From: Sandaracinaceae bacterium
GTDB taxonomy: Bacteria > Myxococcota_A > Polyangia > Polyangiales > Sandaracinaceae
Assembly (NCBI GenBank): GCA_020633195.1
Contig: JACKEC010000016.1
Span: 1 to 64,000, forward strand
Length of the DNA stretch: 64,000 bases
Direction of reading: 5' to 3'
A program made the translations under genes and the position numbers. Shown here piece after piece: positions 23,470-32,370 of this stretch (the first letter of the stretch is position 1; each line of letters begins with the position of its first letter). A model generated the notes under the pieces. The model did not search any database, was not told the origin of the DNA, and was given only the letters and a program-made list of their open reading frames with translations.

Positions 23470-25838
23470 CGCTTCTCCCACATCGTGCCGTCCACGTTGG
23501 CGCCCTCGAGCGACGCGTTGTCGCCGAACGCCTCGTAGAAGTTGGCCGCGTAGAGGTTCGCGCCGCGGAGGTCCGTGCCGCCGAGGTTGGCGCGCTGGAA
23601 CGTCCCCTCCATGACGTCGGCGCCGCGCAGCGAGGCCCCGACCAGGACGGCTTGCTGCAGGATGGCGCGGCGCATCGAGCACCCGGTGAGCACCGCGTTG
23701 CTGAGGTCGGCGCCGGTGAAGTCGGCGTGGGTGAGCGCGGTGCCGGCCATCGACGCCCCCTTCAAGGTCGCGTCTCGCCAGTTCGAATCGACCGCTCGGA
23801 CGCCGCGTGCGCTCGCGCCGGTGAGGTCGGCGCCACGCCCCACCCGGAGCTTCGACAGGTCGGCCCCGTCCAGGAAGATCCCCGGGGCGCTCACCGAGTA
23901 AAACCGGGCGTCGACGAGCTTGGCCCCCGCGAAGCGTGCCCCATCGAGCTTGGCGTGGTTGAACACCGCTTCGGCGCAGCGAGCGCCCGCGAAGCTCGCC
24001 GCTCGCAGATCGGCGTGCTGCAGCGACGCCTTCTCGAGGACGGCCTCGTCGAAGACGGCGGCCTGGCATTCGGCCCGGTCGAGCGTCGCGTCCGACAGCC
24101 GCGCGCCGAGGAGCTTCGCGTCTTCGAGGACCGCCTCGGTCAGATCCGCGCCGCGCAGCGACGCCTTGCCGAGGTTCGCGCTCAGGAAGTCGGCGCGGGT
24201 GAGGTTGGCGCCGTCGAGCTTCGCGCCGGTCAGGTTCGTGCCTCGGAAGTTGGCCTCCATCAGGATCGCGTCGGTCGCCTTGAGGCCGTGGAGGTCGAGC
24301 CCCGCGAGGTTGGCGCCGGTGAAGTCGCCGACGAGCGGCGCGCCTTTGCGATGCGCGGCGACGACGACCTCGCGGAGGTCGGGCGCGGGCGGAGCCTCGG
24401 GGAGCTTCGGCTGCTCGGGCTCCTCGTCGGCCTGAGCGAGGGCCTTGGCGAGCTCCTCCTCGAGCTGATCGAGCTCCGCGGGGGCCTCCATGCCCTGCTT
24501 CTCGAAGGCCTCCCGGAGCGCCTTCGGTTCGAGCTTGGGGAACGCGGCGAGCTGGTCCTCGTGTCCCGCGGTCAGCGCCGCGACGTCGACGCCCGCGTCG
24601 GCGAGCTGACGCGTCAGCTCCTCGAGCGGGTCGGGACCCGAGCTGGCCTCCTCGGCCTTCTTCGTGGCGTCGAGTCGAGCCGCGACCTCGACCGCGCGCG
24701 CTCGGGCGTCGTCGTCGGCGGGCGCATCCACGAAGGTCTGGTCGTCGGGCGGAGGCTCGGCGGCCGGCGGTGGAGCGTCGCCCTTGAGGGCTTCGAGCGC
24801 CGCGTCGCGCGCGTCCGCGGCGGCGCGCATGCGCTGCCAGCACGCGTCGAGGGTGGCTCCGCGCGCGCCTTCGGCGCCGAGGTCCTCGTGCATCGTGAAG
24901 AGCCGGGCGAGCCCGTCCGGGGCGAGCTGCGTGTGGTCGAGTCGCACCTGGCCGCGCCAGACGCAGAACACGAGCCCGCGATCCGCGTCGATGGTGATCG
25001 TGTCGCAGACCAGCCGCACCTCCTCGAAGCCCTCGCGCGCGTTCGGGTCCTCGCCTCGTACGACGAAGACGCGAGGCAGGATTCGCGGGAGGCGCGACTC
25101 GAGGCGCGGGAAGATCGGGTGGAGGTGCTGGAGCGCGATGACCTCGTCGCCGTGCCAGTAGCCCTCGATCTGCTGATCGGCGGGCGCCTCGTTGAAGTAG
25201 GCGTAGCGGAAGTCCTTGGGCAGCCACGGCCACCGCTCGCTCTTCCAGCGCTCGTCGTAGGTGCCGGTCAGCGCGGTGCGCGCGGGCCAGCTCATCCCCG
25301 TCGCGCCCACTCCGGCGGGGGCGGGGCGCTGCTCGCGCGACGTGATCGGCGCGGACTCGAGCTCGAAGTTGGGCAAGCGCCCGTCATCGAGGCCGCACCC
25401 GAGCGGGTTGGCGGGGTAGCTCGGCCCGCCGAACGCGCGCTCCCACTGGAGCGGCATCGCTTCGAACGTCGAGGGGCGCGCGCCGCCCCAGGTGCGATCG
25501 CCGTAGACGGCCAGCGACTTGCTGATGGGCCCGACGCGGAACCCCGCGACGGTGCGCTCCTCGGGGCGGCCGCTCAGCGTCCGGACCGAGCCGGTGACGA
25601 AGCACTCCCCGCGGGGCTTCAGGAGCGCGAAGTCGCTCGGGTAGCGGACCGAGCGCGCGGGATCGTCATCCCAGTGGAGCTCGCCGGTGGGGACGTCCTG
25701 CTCGACGCAGAGCTTCGCGGCTCCCTCGCGCGCCAGCACGAACGTGGCCTTGGCGACCACGATCATCGAGGTCTTCGGGGGCTCGGTGGCCCAGAAGAGG
25801 TTGGCCGTTTCGAGCGATGTGTCGCGTAGAAGGTCCAC
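23466..25838 (-). CDS. DUF2169 domain protein fused to pentapeptide repeats
   Basis: I choose the GTG at 25838, because GGAAGG lies seven bases upstream. The TTG at 25853, directly after the previous stop, is an alternative. Residues ~1-310 form a DUF2169 domain (Val-Val-Ala-Lys-Ala-Thr-Phe near the start, Trp-Glu-Arg-Ala-Phe-Gly-Gly, Asn-Pro-x-Gly-Cys-Gly). A Glu/Ala-rich helical linker follows (~330-490), then a pentapeptide beta-helix (~500-780). DUF2169 proteins are accessory adaptors of type VI secretion, thought to help load cargo on the spike. The 790-residue fusion is followed by a second pentapeptide protein, coupled by ATGA. Confidence 0.85.
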   Translation of the reverse strand: MDLLRDTSLETANLFWATEPPKTSMIVVAKATFVLAREGAAKLCVEQDVPTGELHWDDDPARSVRYPSDFALLKPRGECFVTGSVRTLSGRPEERTVAGFRVGPISKSLAVYGDRTWGGARPSTFEAMPLQWERAFGGPSYPANPLGCGLDDGRLPNFELESAPITSREQRPAPAGVGATGMSWPARTALTGTYDERWKSERWPWLPKDFRYAYFNEAPADQQIEGYWHGDEVIALQHLHPIFPRLESRLPRILPRVFVVRGEDPNAREGFEEVRLVCDTITIDADRGLVFCVWRGQVRLDHTQLAPDGLARLFTMHEDLGAEGARGATLDACWQRMRAAADARDAALEALKGDAPPPAAEPPPDDQTFVDAPADDDARARAVEVAARLDATKKAEEASSGPDPLEELTRQLADAGVDVAALTAGHEDQLAAFPKLEPKALREAFEKQGMEAPAELDQLEEELAKALAQADEEPEQPKLPEAPPAPDLREVVVAAHRKGAPLVGDFTGANLAGLDLHGLKATDAILMEANFRGTNLTGAKLDGANLTRADFLSANLGKASLRGADLTEAVLEDAKLLGARLSDATLDRAECQAAVFDEAVLEKASLQHADLRAASFAGARCAEAVFNHAKLDGARFAGAKLVDARFYSVSAPGIFLDGADLSKLRVGRGADLTGASARGVRAVDSNWRDATLKGASMAGTALTHADFTGADLSNAVLTGCSMRRAILQQAVLVGASLRGADVMEGTFQRANLGGTDLRGANLYAANFYEAFGDNASLEGANVDGTMWEKR

Positions 25839-25853
25839 GTCGAAGCCTTCCAA

Positions 25854-27173
25854 TCACAAGAAGAGCACTTGAGCCGCCGTCCAGCTCCAAGCGCCGGTGG
25901 CATCGCAAGCGAGGCTGCAGGAGGGCAGGCCGATCGTGGCGGAGTCGGCCGCGGCTTCCATGGTCATCGAGGTCCCCGCCTTCATCACCGCGCCGGTCGG
26001 GCCGAGGTCGACGGTCGCCAGCTTCGCCAGGTCGATCTTGAGACCCTTGGGGGTGAGCGTGACGGTGTAGGCCGGGTTCTTGATCTGGAGCTGGACCTTG
26101 CCGTCGATGTCGATCCTGCCGCTCTTGACCTCGACGTTGCCGCCCGAGTCGTACTCGATGGCGAGCGGCTCCTCGAGCTTGATCTTGGTCAGCGCGGCCA
26201 TCTTCACGCTCAGCGTCGGGATCTGCGTGAGGGCCTCGCCGCCCTTCGCGCCGATGTAGGCGTTCGTCGCGTAGAGCTTCCATTGCCCCGCGCGGGCGCA
26301 GGCGTTGACGTCCTTGCCCGCGGCGATGGAGACCTCCGAGCCCTCGATCGCGGCGTAGCAGAGACCCTTGAACGTGGCCGCGACCCCGGCCATCGCGTGG
26401 GCGTCGAGGAACCCGTAGTCGTTCACCGTCACGCCGAACTCGGTCATGCCGGCGAGCGCGAACATCGAGTTGAACGTGGGGGTCGCCACGCAGATCGAGC
26501 CCCAGGAGTACAGGTGGATCCCCGGGACGCCGTCGCTGTAGAGCTGCGACGTGTTGACGAGGTTGCCGATCGCGCTGGTCGTGTACCGGATGCCGGTCAC
26601 CGTGGCGACCGTCGAGGCGCTCGTGCCCGTCCCCTTCACCCCCAGCAGCGCTCGCGCGATCTCGAGCCCGATCGCGAGCACGCTCGAGGCGACGTCGGTG
26701 ATCGCCCAGAAGTTGCCGACGGGGTCGAGCGAGTCGACGTAGGCCTGGGCGGAGTCGTTGGACGGGTTGCTCGTGTCCGGCCCGACGTAGTCGGCCTTGT
26801 CGCCGTCGACGAAGTCGTTCGTCAGGAAGCCGACCGTCTCGCTGAGGCCGAGACCGCCGAGGATCTTCACGCTCTTGGCGCCGCCCAGGAAGAGGCTGCC
26901 GTTGGTCCCGACGACCGTGTCGTCCTTGGACCAGACCCAGAGGTTCTTCTGGAGCGACTGCAAGAGAAGTTGCCCCGAGTCGGCGTTCGAGAGCAGCGCG
27001 AGGGTGCTCGTGGAGGTGCCCGTGCCGTCGGCGTCGATCCAGACGCGCCCGTCGGTGTTCACGCAGAACCCGTCGCTGTTCCAGCTCGTCGAGCTCCACG
27101 CCTTGCCGAGGTTCATCGACGTCTCGGGGCTCGGGCTCGGGACCGCCAGGGTCGCTCGTTGCTGAGTCGTCAT
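25854..27173 (-). CDS. Beta-rich spike-operon protein C (439 aa), unknown family
   Basis: No family is recognised. The N-terminal ~115 residues are beta-repetitive (Arg-Val-Trp-Ile-Asp-Ala, Leu-Leu-Leu-Gln-Ser, Gly-Ser-Leu-Phe-Leu-Gly-Gly). A hydrophobic helical centre follows (~150-220, with Val-Ala-Ser-Ser-Val-Leu-Ala-Ile-Gly-Leu). The C-terminal ~120 residues have alternating strands such as Lys-Ser-Gly-Arg-Ile-Asp-Ile-Asp-Gly-Lys and Tyr-Thr-Val-Thr-Leu-Thr-Pro-Lys-Gly, like the beta-helical tail of VgrG proteins. It shares this three-part plan with the two upstream genes. It starts 3 bp after the preceding stop and ends against the DUF2169 gene. It could be a needle extension or a membrane-active cargo. 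Confidence 0.72.
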   Translation of the reverse strand: MTTQQRATLAVPSPSPETSMNLGKAWSSTSWNSDGFCVNTDGRVWIDADGTGTSTSTLALLSNADSGQLLLQSLQKNLWVWSKDDTVVGTNGSLFLGGAKSVKILGGLGLSETVGFLTNDFVDGDKADYVGPDTSNPSNDSAQAYVDSLDPVGNFWAITDVASSVLAIGLEIARALLGVKGTGTSASTVATVTGIRYTTSAIGNLVNTSQLYSDGVPGIHLYSWGSICVATPTFNSMFALAGMTEFGVTVNDYGFLDAHAMAGVAATFKGLCYAAIEGSEVSIAAGKDVNACARAGQWKLYATNAYIGAKGGEALTQIPTLSVKMAALTKIKLEEPLAIEYDSGGNVEVKSGRIDIDGKVQLQIKNPAYTVTLTPKGLKIDLAKLATVDLGPTGAVMKAGTSMTMEAAADSATIGLPSCSLACDATGAWSWTAAQVLFL

Positions 27174-27176
27174 GAG

Positions 27177-28454
27177 CTATCCGATGTCCACGGTGGTGCC
27201 GCTCACGGTCACGGACGCGCCGGGCGTGACCTCCACCTTGCCCCCGCCGAGCGGCCCGCCGATCAGGATGGTGCCCTCCTTCTTGGCCACGAACGTGGAT
27301 GTCACGGCTTGCAGCGTGGCGCCGCACGAGTCGGCGGTGAGATGGCTGCCGCCGCCGGGGCCGGAGAGAGAGGCCTCGGAGTTGTTGATCGAGATCGCCA
27401 CGTCCCCCGTCGTGTGGAGCTTCGCCGACGAGAGACACTTCATGTAGGTGTCCAGCATCGCCGTGCTCTCGAGCTTGGTGAGGGCGCTCATCTGGATCGA
27501 GAGCGGGCACTCGATGGCCACCTCGTTGATCGCGTTCACCTCGATCACCGAGGTCGGCGACTGCGGGAACACGGCGACCAGCTGCCCGAGCGTCATCGCG
27601 GCGCCCCGCATGGTGAGCGTCCCGGCCCGCGAGGCGATGGTCTGCTCTCCGTCGCTCTTGCACTCGTACCAGAGCAACCCGGAGAAATCGACGGTCCCCG
27701 CGGCGGACACCGACGCGCGGCGATAGCCCCGCAGACGCGACATGCCGATCGCGAGCTTGGTGTGGAAGAGCGAGCCCATCGTGAGGCCGACCATGCCCGT
27801 GATGTTCACCGACCCGTAGAGCGCGCCCATGTAGGTGCCGCCCTGGGAGAACAGGTTGATGCCGGGCAGCATCGAGACCTCGCGGCTCCAGCCCAGCGTC
27901 GCGATGCCGAGCGCCGCGCCGACGAGGTTGGCCGCCACGTGCGTCGCGCCGACCCAGGAGAACCCGGTGCCCACGACCGCCTGCACGATGCCCACGACGC
28001 CGGCGGTGATCCCCATCGAGACGTCGAACCCCGTCCACAGCGAGGAGGCGATGGTCGCCTTGGGCTCGTACTTCTCGATCATCGCCGGCAGGGTGCCGGG
28101 GGTGCCCTCCGAGCTGGGCGGGACCGTCTCGAACCCCGCCAGGATGTTGATGCCGTCGGAGGAGCCGACGAGCGTTCGGCCGCGCGAGCCGATCATCACG
28201 CCGCCCGCGGCGGTGCCCGACATCCGGTTCTTGGCCTGCAACCAGGCTTGCCCGTAGCTCTGCAGGATCGCGTCGCTCGCTCCGGGGCTGCCCTTGGCGT
28301 AGAGCCGGACGTGGTCGTCGGCGTTGACGCTGATGCCCGCGTAGTCGACGCCGCTCGTGTCGTTGTCCGCGCGGAACTTGCCGATCGCGAGCGAGGTGAA
28401 CGGGCTCGGGACCTCGAAGTAGAGGCGCGTGTCGCTCGTGGAGGTCGTGGTCAC
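27177..28454 (-). CDS. Beta-rich spike-operon protein B (425 aa), unknown family
   Basis: The start is the GTG at 28454; its GTGA overlaps the stop of the 663-residue gene. The plan is N-terminal strands (residues ~1-100, including Leu-Gln-Ala-Lys-Asn-Arg and Gly-Ser-Arg-Gly-Arg-Thr-Leu-Val). A long Gly/Ala/Val-rich hydrophobic part at ~125-185 follows (Gly-Ile-Thr-Ala-Gly-Val-Val-Gly-Ile-Val, Leu-Val-Gly-Ala-Ala-Leu-Gly). The C-terminus is beta-repetitive and ends Val-Glu-Val-Thr-Pro-Gly-Ala-Ser-Val-Thr-Val-Ser. It is related in architecture to its two neighbours. Hydrophobic centres in proteins without a signal peptide are typical of some type VI cargo, but this is inference. Confidence 0.72.
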   Translation of the reverse strand: MTTTSTSDTRLYFEVPSPFTSLAIGKFRADNDTSGVDYAGISVNADDHVRLYAKGSPGASDAILQSYGQAWLQAKNRMSGTAAGGVMIGSRGRTLVGSSDGINILAGFETVPPSSEGTPGTLPAMIEKYEPKATIASSLWTGFDVSMGITAGVVGIVQAVVGTGFSWVGATHVAANLVGAALGIATLGWSREVSMLPGINLFSQGGTYMGALYGSVNITGMVGLTMGSLFHTKLAIGMSRLRGYRRASVSAAGTVDFSGLLWYECKSDGEQTIASRAGTLTMRGAAMTLGQLVAVFPQSPTSVIEVNAINEVAIECPLSIQMSALTKLESTAMLDTYMKCLSSAKLHTTGDVAISINNSEASLSGPGGGSHLTADSCGATLQAVTSTFVAKKEGTILIGGPLGGGKVEVTPGASVTVSGTTVDIG

Positions 28455-30442
28455 AGCAGGTCCAGGACGCCAGCGTTCGCGATGATGGAGGTGGGTGTGA
28501 TCTGGATGGTCCCAGCGCCGATGTTGGCGGCCGCGGGCAGCATCTGGATGTTCGTCGCCTCGTTGCCGAAGGTGATGGAGCCGGGGGTCAACGTCACCAG
28601 GCGCCCCGCCCCGGTGGAGATGGAGATCATCGTCGGCGTGCACTCGAAGGTGTAGACGACGCCCTCGATCTTGAAGGAGTTGCCCTGGGTGAAGGTGGTC
28701 TTCCCCTTGGCGCCGACCGAGACGCTGCCGGGCATGCTGTAGGCGCTGCCGATGCCCAGCGAGACCTTGCCGGTCGAAGGCATCAGCGCCTTGAAGGACG
28801 CCTTCCCGATGGCCCCCATCGTGATCGTCGCGGTCGGGACCTGCTTGGTCGCCGCGACGAGGCCGCCGATCTCGATGTCCTTGCCGTACATGTTGACGCT
28901 GTCCCAGCGCGCGGCGTGCTTCCAGTACTTGAGCGCCAGGAGGTTGACCTCCTTGCCCGCGACGACCGAGGCCTGGCCCCAGACCGCGTCGATGAGCGCG
29001 CGGTAGCCCGCCTCGTAGGAGAGCGCGACGATGCCGAGCTGCGTGTTGTTGAGCGACGTGGTGCCGACGCCGACGGTCCCCCACATCGACTGGTACGAGG
29101 GGGTGCCCGCGAGGATGCCACCCGGCGCGTGGAGGGACACCGACTGCAGCGGTAGCAAGCGGATCGAGGAGATGACGTACGAGATGGTGTTCCAGACCGT
29201 GAACAGCATGAAGCCGACGAGCTTCAGCACGTTCCAGACCTTCTTGAAGCCCTTCCAGCCGTCCTCGCGCCACTTCTTCAGGACGAGGAACTCCTGGAGG
29301 TCCTTGGCGCGATTGAGGATGCTCAGCATCGAGTCCGACAAGCCCCAGACGATGTCGGCCGCGAGCACGCAGTCGGCGATCTCGCTGACCGCCTTGGGCT
29401 TGGAGAGGTCCGAGTCGTCTTGGTTCGACGCGTCGACCAGGTCGCCGCCGTAGCCCGTGAACATCCCCACGTAGCCGGCGCCGGCGACGTAGAGCTGCTT
29501 GCCCGCGGCCCACGAGGAGTGACCGCCGCTCAGCAGGTAGGCGTCGTCGGCGGTGGACTGGACCCACAGGTTGCCCTCCGCCTGCACCGTGGCCGAGCCG
29601 CCGGCGCGCATGAACACGTGCCGCGTGCTGCTCATCGAGAACCCGGCCTGGGTCATCGTGGTGCCGTCTTGCGTGTAGCTGGCGCCGAGGCCGACGACGC
29701 TGTCGTAGGTCGGGATGTAGAAGATCGCGCGCTGCGTGCTCGTGCTGCTCGACGAGCTCTGGACGCCGTCGGTGCTGGTCGCGTCGTCGTCGGCGGTCGC
29801 CTCGACGCCGGTGCCGCTCAGCGAGACGGTCAGCGTGCCGCTCGTCGAGTTGGGCCCCGTCCACGGGATGGAGATGGAGCCCGTGTAGGATTGGACCGCG
29901 CTCGGGGTGAACGAGACCGTGAGGGTGAGGGAGCCACCGCTCGACACCGTCTTGGAGCCGGTCGGCGACACGACGAACTGGGAGTCGCCGCTCTGGCCGA
30001 CGTTGAACGTGTAGTCGCCGGCGGGGGCCCGTACGAGGACGGAGCCGATCTCGGTGTTGCCGACGGCGGTCGTCCCGAAGGCGAGGGTGGTCAGGTCGGT
30101 GTCGATCCACGGCTGGTCGACGGCCTCGCCTTGCAAGGTGACGGTCGCCAGGACCTGGCCCTTGTCGTCGCTCACGGTCAAGGAGCCCGTGTGACTGCCC
30201 ACGGCGCTCGGGCTGTACGTGACCGTGAGCACCTCGACGGACGTCGTCCCCCGGTCCCACTTCCCCTCGAGCTGCAGCCACTCGCCGTTGGTCAGCGCGA
30301 ATGCGTCCCCCGTGACGGCGAGCTGCACCTTCTTCTTCTCGTTCGCCTTGAGCTCGAACGTGGCCGAGCACGCCGAGGTCGCCGTGGTGCTCACGCTGGT
30401 GCGCCCGAAGTCGAGGGCTGTCGTCGACATCGTCAGATCCAT
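28451..30442 (-). CDS. Beta-rich spike-operon protein A (663 aa) with Ig-like N-terminus
   Basis: The largest of three related proteins. Residues ~1-225 contain two Ig-like (ASPM/HYDIN or choice-of-anchor type) modules with repeated Val-Thr-Tyr-Ser-Pro-Ser-Ala-Val-Gly-x-x-x-Gly-Ser-Leu and Val-Ser-Phe-Thr-Pro-Ser-Ala-Val motifs. A Ser/Thr linker follows. The core then matches its smaller neighbours: strands, a hydrophobic stretch around 390-430 (Leu-Val-Gly-Phe-Met-Leu-Phe-Thr-Val-Trp), and a beta-helical C-terminus with Val-Thr-Leu-Thr-Pro-Gly-Ser-Ile-Thr-Phe-Gly. There is no signal peptide, although Ig-like modules are normally extracellular; export through the spike would resolve this. The ATG at 30442 has AAGG eight bases upstream. 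Confidence 0.75.
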   Translation of the reverse strand: MDLTMSTTALDFGRTSVSTTATSACSATFELKANEKKKVQLAVTGDAFALTNGEWLQLEGKWDRGTTSVEVLTVTYSPSAVGSHTGSLTVSDDKGQVLATVTLQGEAVDQPWIDTDLTTLAFGTTAVGNTEIGSVLVRAPAGDYTFNVGQSGDSQFVVSPTGSKTVSSGGSLTLTVSFTPSAVQSYTGSISIPWTGPNSTSGTLTVSLSGTGVEATADDDATSTDGVQSSSSSTSTQRAIFYIPTYDSVVGLGASYTQDGTTMTQAGFSMSSTRHVFMRAGGSATVQAEGNLWVQSTADDAYLLSGGHSSWAAGKQLYVAGAGYVGMFTGYGGDLVDASNQDDSDLSKPKAVSEIADCVLAADIVWGLSDSMLSILNRAKDLQEFLVLKKWREDGWKGFKKVWNVLKLVGFMLFTVWNTISYVISSIRLLPLQSVSLHAPGGILAGTPSYQSMWGTVGVGTTSLNNTQLGIVALSYEAGYRALIDAVWGQASVVAGKEVNLLALKYWKHAARWDSVNMYGKDIEIGGLVAATKQVPTATITMGAIGKASFKALMPSTGKVSLGIGSAYSMPGSVSVGAKGKTTFTQGNSFKIEGVVYTFECTPTMISISTGAGRLVTLTPGSITFGNEATNIQMLPAAANIGAGTIQITPTSIIANAGVLDLL

Positions 30443-30490
30443 GACCTCACCCTTCCTGCCTTCGAGCCCCCGCCGCGGACCGATCTCGAC

Positions 30491-30895
30491 TCAGGCTCCT
30501 GCTTCGCCCTCTTGGCTCATCATCGAGGGCGGCTTCGCGTCGCCGACGATCTGGAACTTCGGCATCTCGGCGCCGGCCGCCTTGCCGTAGGTGTCGACGA
30601 ACTTGTTCCAGTTCTCGGCGCCCGCGGCGATGAGCTGGAAGAAGACGTCGGGCGTCATGCGCACGGTGCTCACGACGCGGGCCTGCTCGGCGACCTCGCC
30701 GTGCCGCGGGGGGTAGGGCTTGGCGCGGCGGCCGGCGAAGGGCGCGAACTCGGTGAGCGCGATCGCGAACTCGCGGTGCGTGTGCACGATCTGCGCGCCG
30801 TTCGCGTAGACGGGCGTGGGCTCGTCGCTCCAGTCGATGTCGATCTGCACGGCCTCCGGCTGCGCGCCGGGCTGCTGCTGTCCGTTACCACTCAT
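30491..30895 (-). CDS. DUF3467 domain protein
   Basis: The 134-residue protein starts at the ATG at 30895, overlapping the VgrG stop (ATGA). It matches DUF3467: Pro-Val-Tyr-Ala-Asn-Gly-Ala-Gln-Ile near the start, Glu-Phe-Ala-Ile-Ala-Leu-Thr-Glu-Phe, then Val-Ser-Thr-Val-Arg-Met-Thr-Pro-Asp and Asn-Trp-Asn-Lys-Phe-Val-Asp-Thr-Tyr-Gly. The domain is small and has no known activity. Its tight coupling behind vgrG suggests a chaperone or spike-assembly role specific to this locus, which is inference. It is followed after 48 bp by the first beta-rich gene. Confidence 0.8.
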   Translation of the reverse strand: MSGNGQQQPGAQPEAVQIDIDWSDEPTPVYANGAQIVHTHREFAIALTEFAPFAGRRAKPYPPRHGEVAEQARVVSTVRMTPDVFFQLIAAGAENWNKFVDTYGKAAGAEMPKFQIVGDAKPPSMMSQEGEAGA

Positions 30896-32352
30896 GCGTC
30901 GTCCTCCAGCTCGAACAAGATCCCGGTCGAGGTCCGGATCCGGCTCTGGGTCGCGTTCGCGTCCACCACCGGGCTCATCGTGTCCACGTTCGGCACCGCG
31001 CCCACGATCACGGGGCGCTCGGGGTCGCCGTCGAGGTGCGTCACGAGCACCTCGGTCCCGATGTGCAGCGGCAGGTGCATGCCGTAGTCGGCGCCGGCGC
31101 TCGCCTGGGCCATGCGGATCCAGCGCGACGCGCGGCCGCCCGAGGCCGCGGCCTCGTCGAACGGCATGATCACCTTGTAGCGGCCGTACTCGTCGATGGG
31201 CGCGGCCACGCCGATGACCTCGCCGTCGACGACGGCGTGCATGTGGCCGACGATCACGGGGCGCTCGGTCATCCGCGGCGCGCGGAAGGCCACGTCGCTC
31301 GGGATCGCCTCGAAGCGCTGCTCGACGTCGTTGGTCTCGCCGCCCTTGTCGACGCTCGTCTCGATCGCGGTCAGCACGTACTCGCCCTCGAGCTCGGCGA
31401 TCGGCATGCCGGTGGTGCTGAAGCGGTGGCCCGGCGCGAGCCCGGGCGCGTGGAGGCCGCCCCGGTGGACGAGGCGATCGACGAGCATCTCCTGCGCGCG
31501 GACGGTGGAGAGCAGCAGGCCCTCGGCGTCGTCCTTGAAGTGGTCGCCGTAGCGGCGGTGCTGCCCGCTGCCCGTCGCCTCGTCGACCGCGGCCGTGCTC
31601 GTGAGCTGCAGCTGACGCTCGGTCTGCGAGCCGTCCTCGGCGGCGAAGGGCGTGCGCCAGTTGTAGTCGCGGAGGGTCACCGACGCGGTCTGCGGCGACA
31701 GCGTCCGCTCCATCGGGCCGATGTGGGCGGCGCTCGTCGCGTCGCCGTGGCTCGCGTAGGTCAAGGTGGCGTGGCCTTCGTGTGCGACGAACGCCTTGTT
31801 GTCGTCCGCGAGGGTGACGACCTCGCCGTCCGGCTGCTGCTCGAAGAAGAAGAACACGCCCCAGTGCTCGGCGAGCCGGCGCACGAAGTCGAGGTCGCTC
31901 TCCTCGTACTGCACGGTGTACTCGCGCGCCGGGTACTCGGCGAGGTAGCTCGACTGGAACGGGATCTGGTGCGCCGTGAGGATCGCCTCGATCACGGCGG
32001 GCGCCGTCATGTCCTGGAAGACCCGCGAGCGCTCGGTCCGCGCGAGCCGCGCGAGCCGGGGCACGAGCAGCACGTGGTACGTCGTCCGGGTCGAGTCGGT
32101 GGTCGGCTCGAGCGTGATCTGATCGAGGACGCCCGAGATGGTCGCGTCGCCGATCGTGAACCGGCACGGGTGCCGGAGCATCGCCTCGAGCGACTCCAGC
32201 GCGAGGCCTTGATCCTGCGTCGACTCGAGCCACAGCTCGTACTCGTAGATCTGACTCAGTCGTTCGTGTCCACGCACGCGGGCCAGCCGCAGGGCGGCGA
32301 CGTCGGGGTCGCCGCAGTCGCTCGAGAAACCGAGGGTGAGCTCGTCTGCCAT
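30892..32352 (-). CDS. vgrG: VgrG spike protein, short form
   Basis: The ATG at 32352 has an ideal GGAGG five bases upstream; a TTG 12 bases earlier is not needed. The 486-residue protein has the gp27-like part (Leu-Ser-Gln-Ile-Tyr-Glu-Tyr-Glu-Leu, Tyr-Glu-Glu-Ser-Asp-Leu-Asp-Phe-Val-Arg-Arg-Leu-Ala-Glu) and the gp5 OB fold with Gly-Asp-Pro-Glu-Arg-Pro-Val-Ile-Val-Gly. It ends at Ile-Leu-Phe-Glu-Leu-Glu-Asp-Asp-Ala, which corresponds to the point where the beta-helical needle normally begins. The trimeric spike would therefore be needle-less unless another protein completes it. VgrG proteins are usually at least 600 residues. Confidence 0.93.
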   Translation of the reverse strand: MADELTLGFSSDCGDPDVAALRLARVRGHERLSQIYEYELWLESTQDQGLALESLEAMLRHPCRFTIGDATISGVLDQITLEPTTDSTRTTYHVLLVPRLARLARTERSRVFQDMTAPAVIEAILTAHQIPFQSSYLAEYPAREYTVQYEESDLDFVRRLAEHWGVFFFFEQQPDGEVVTLADDNKAFVAHEGHATLTYASHGDATSAAHIGPMERTLSPQTASVTLRDYNWRTPFAAEDGSQTERQLQLTSTAAVDEATGSGQHRRYGDHFKDDAEGLLLSTVRAQEMLVDRLVHRGGLHAPGLAPGHRFSTTGMPIAELEGEYVLTAIETSVDKGGETNDVEQRFEAIPSDVAFRAPRMTERPVIVGHMHAVVDGEVIGVAAPIDEYGRYKVIMPFDEAAASGGRASRWIRMAQASAGADYGMHLPLHIGTEVLVTHLDGDPERPVIVGAVPNVDTMSPVVDANATQSRIRTSTGILFELEDDA

Positions 32353-32370
32353 CTGATCCTCCAAAAGCGC

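Noticed and set aside
21454..25838. Repetitive DNA that could be mistaken for a CRISPR or satellite array
   Set aside because: The periodicity of about 15 bases is the coding signature of pentapeptide repeats. Units are degenerate and the frame is open throughout.
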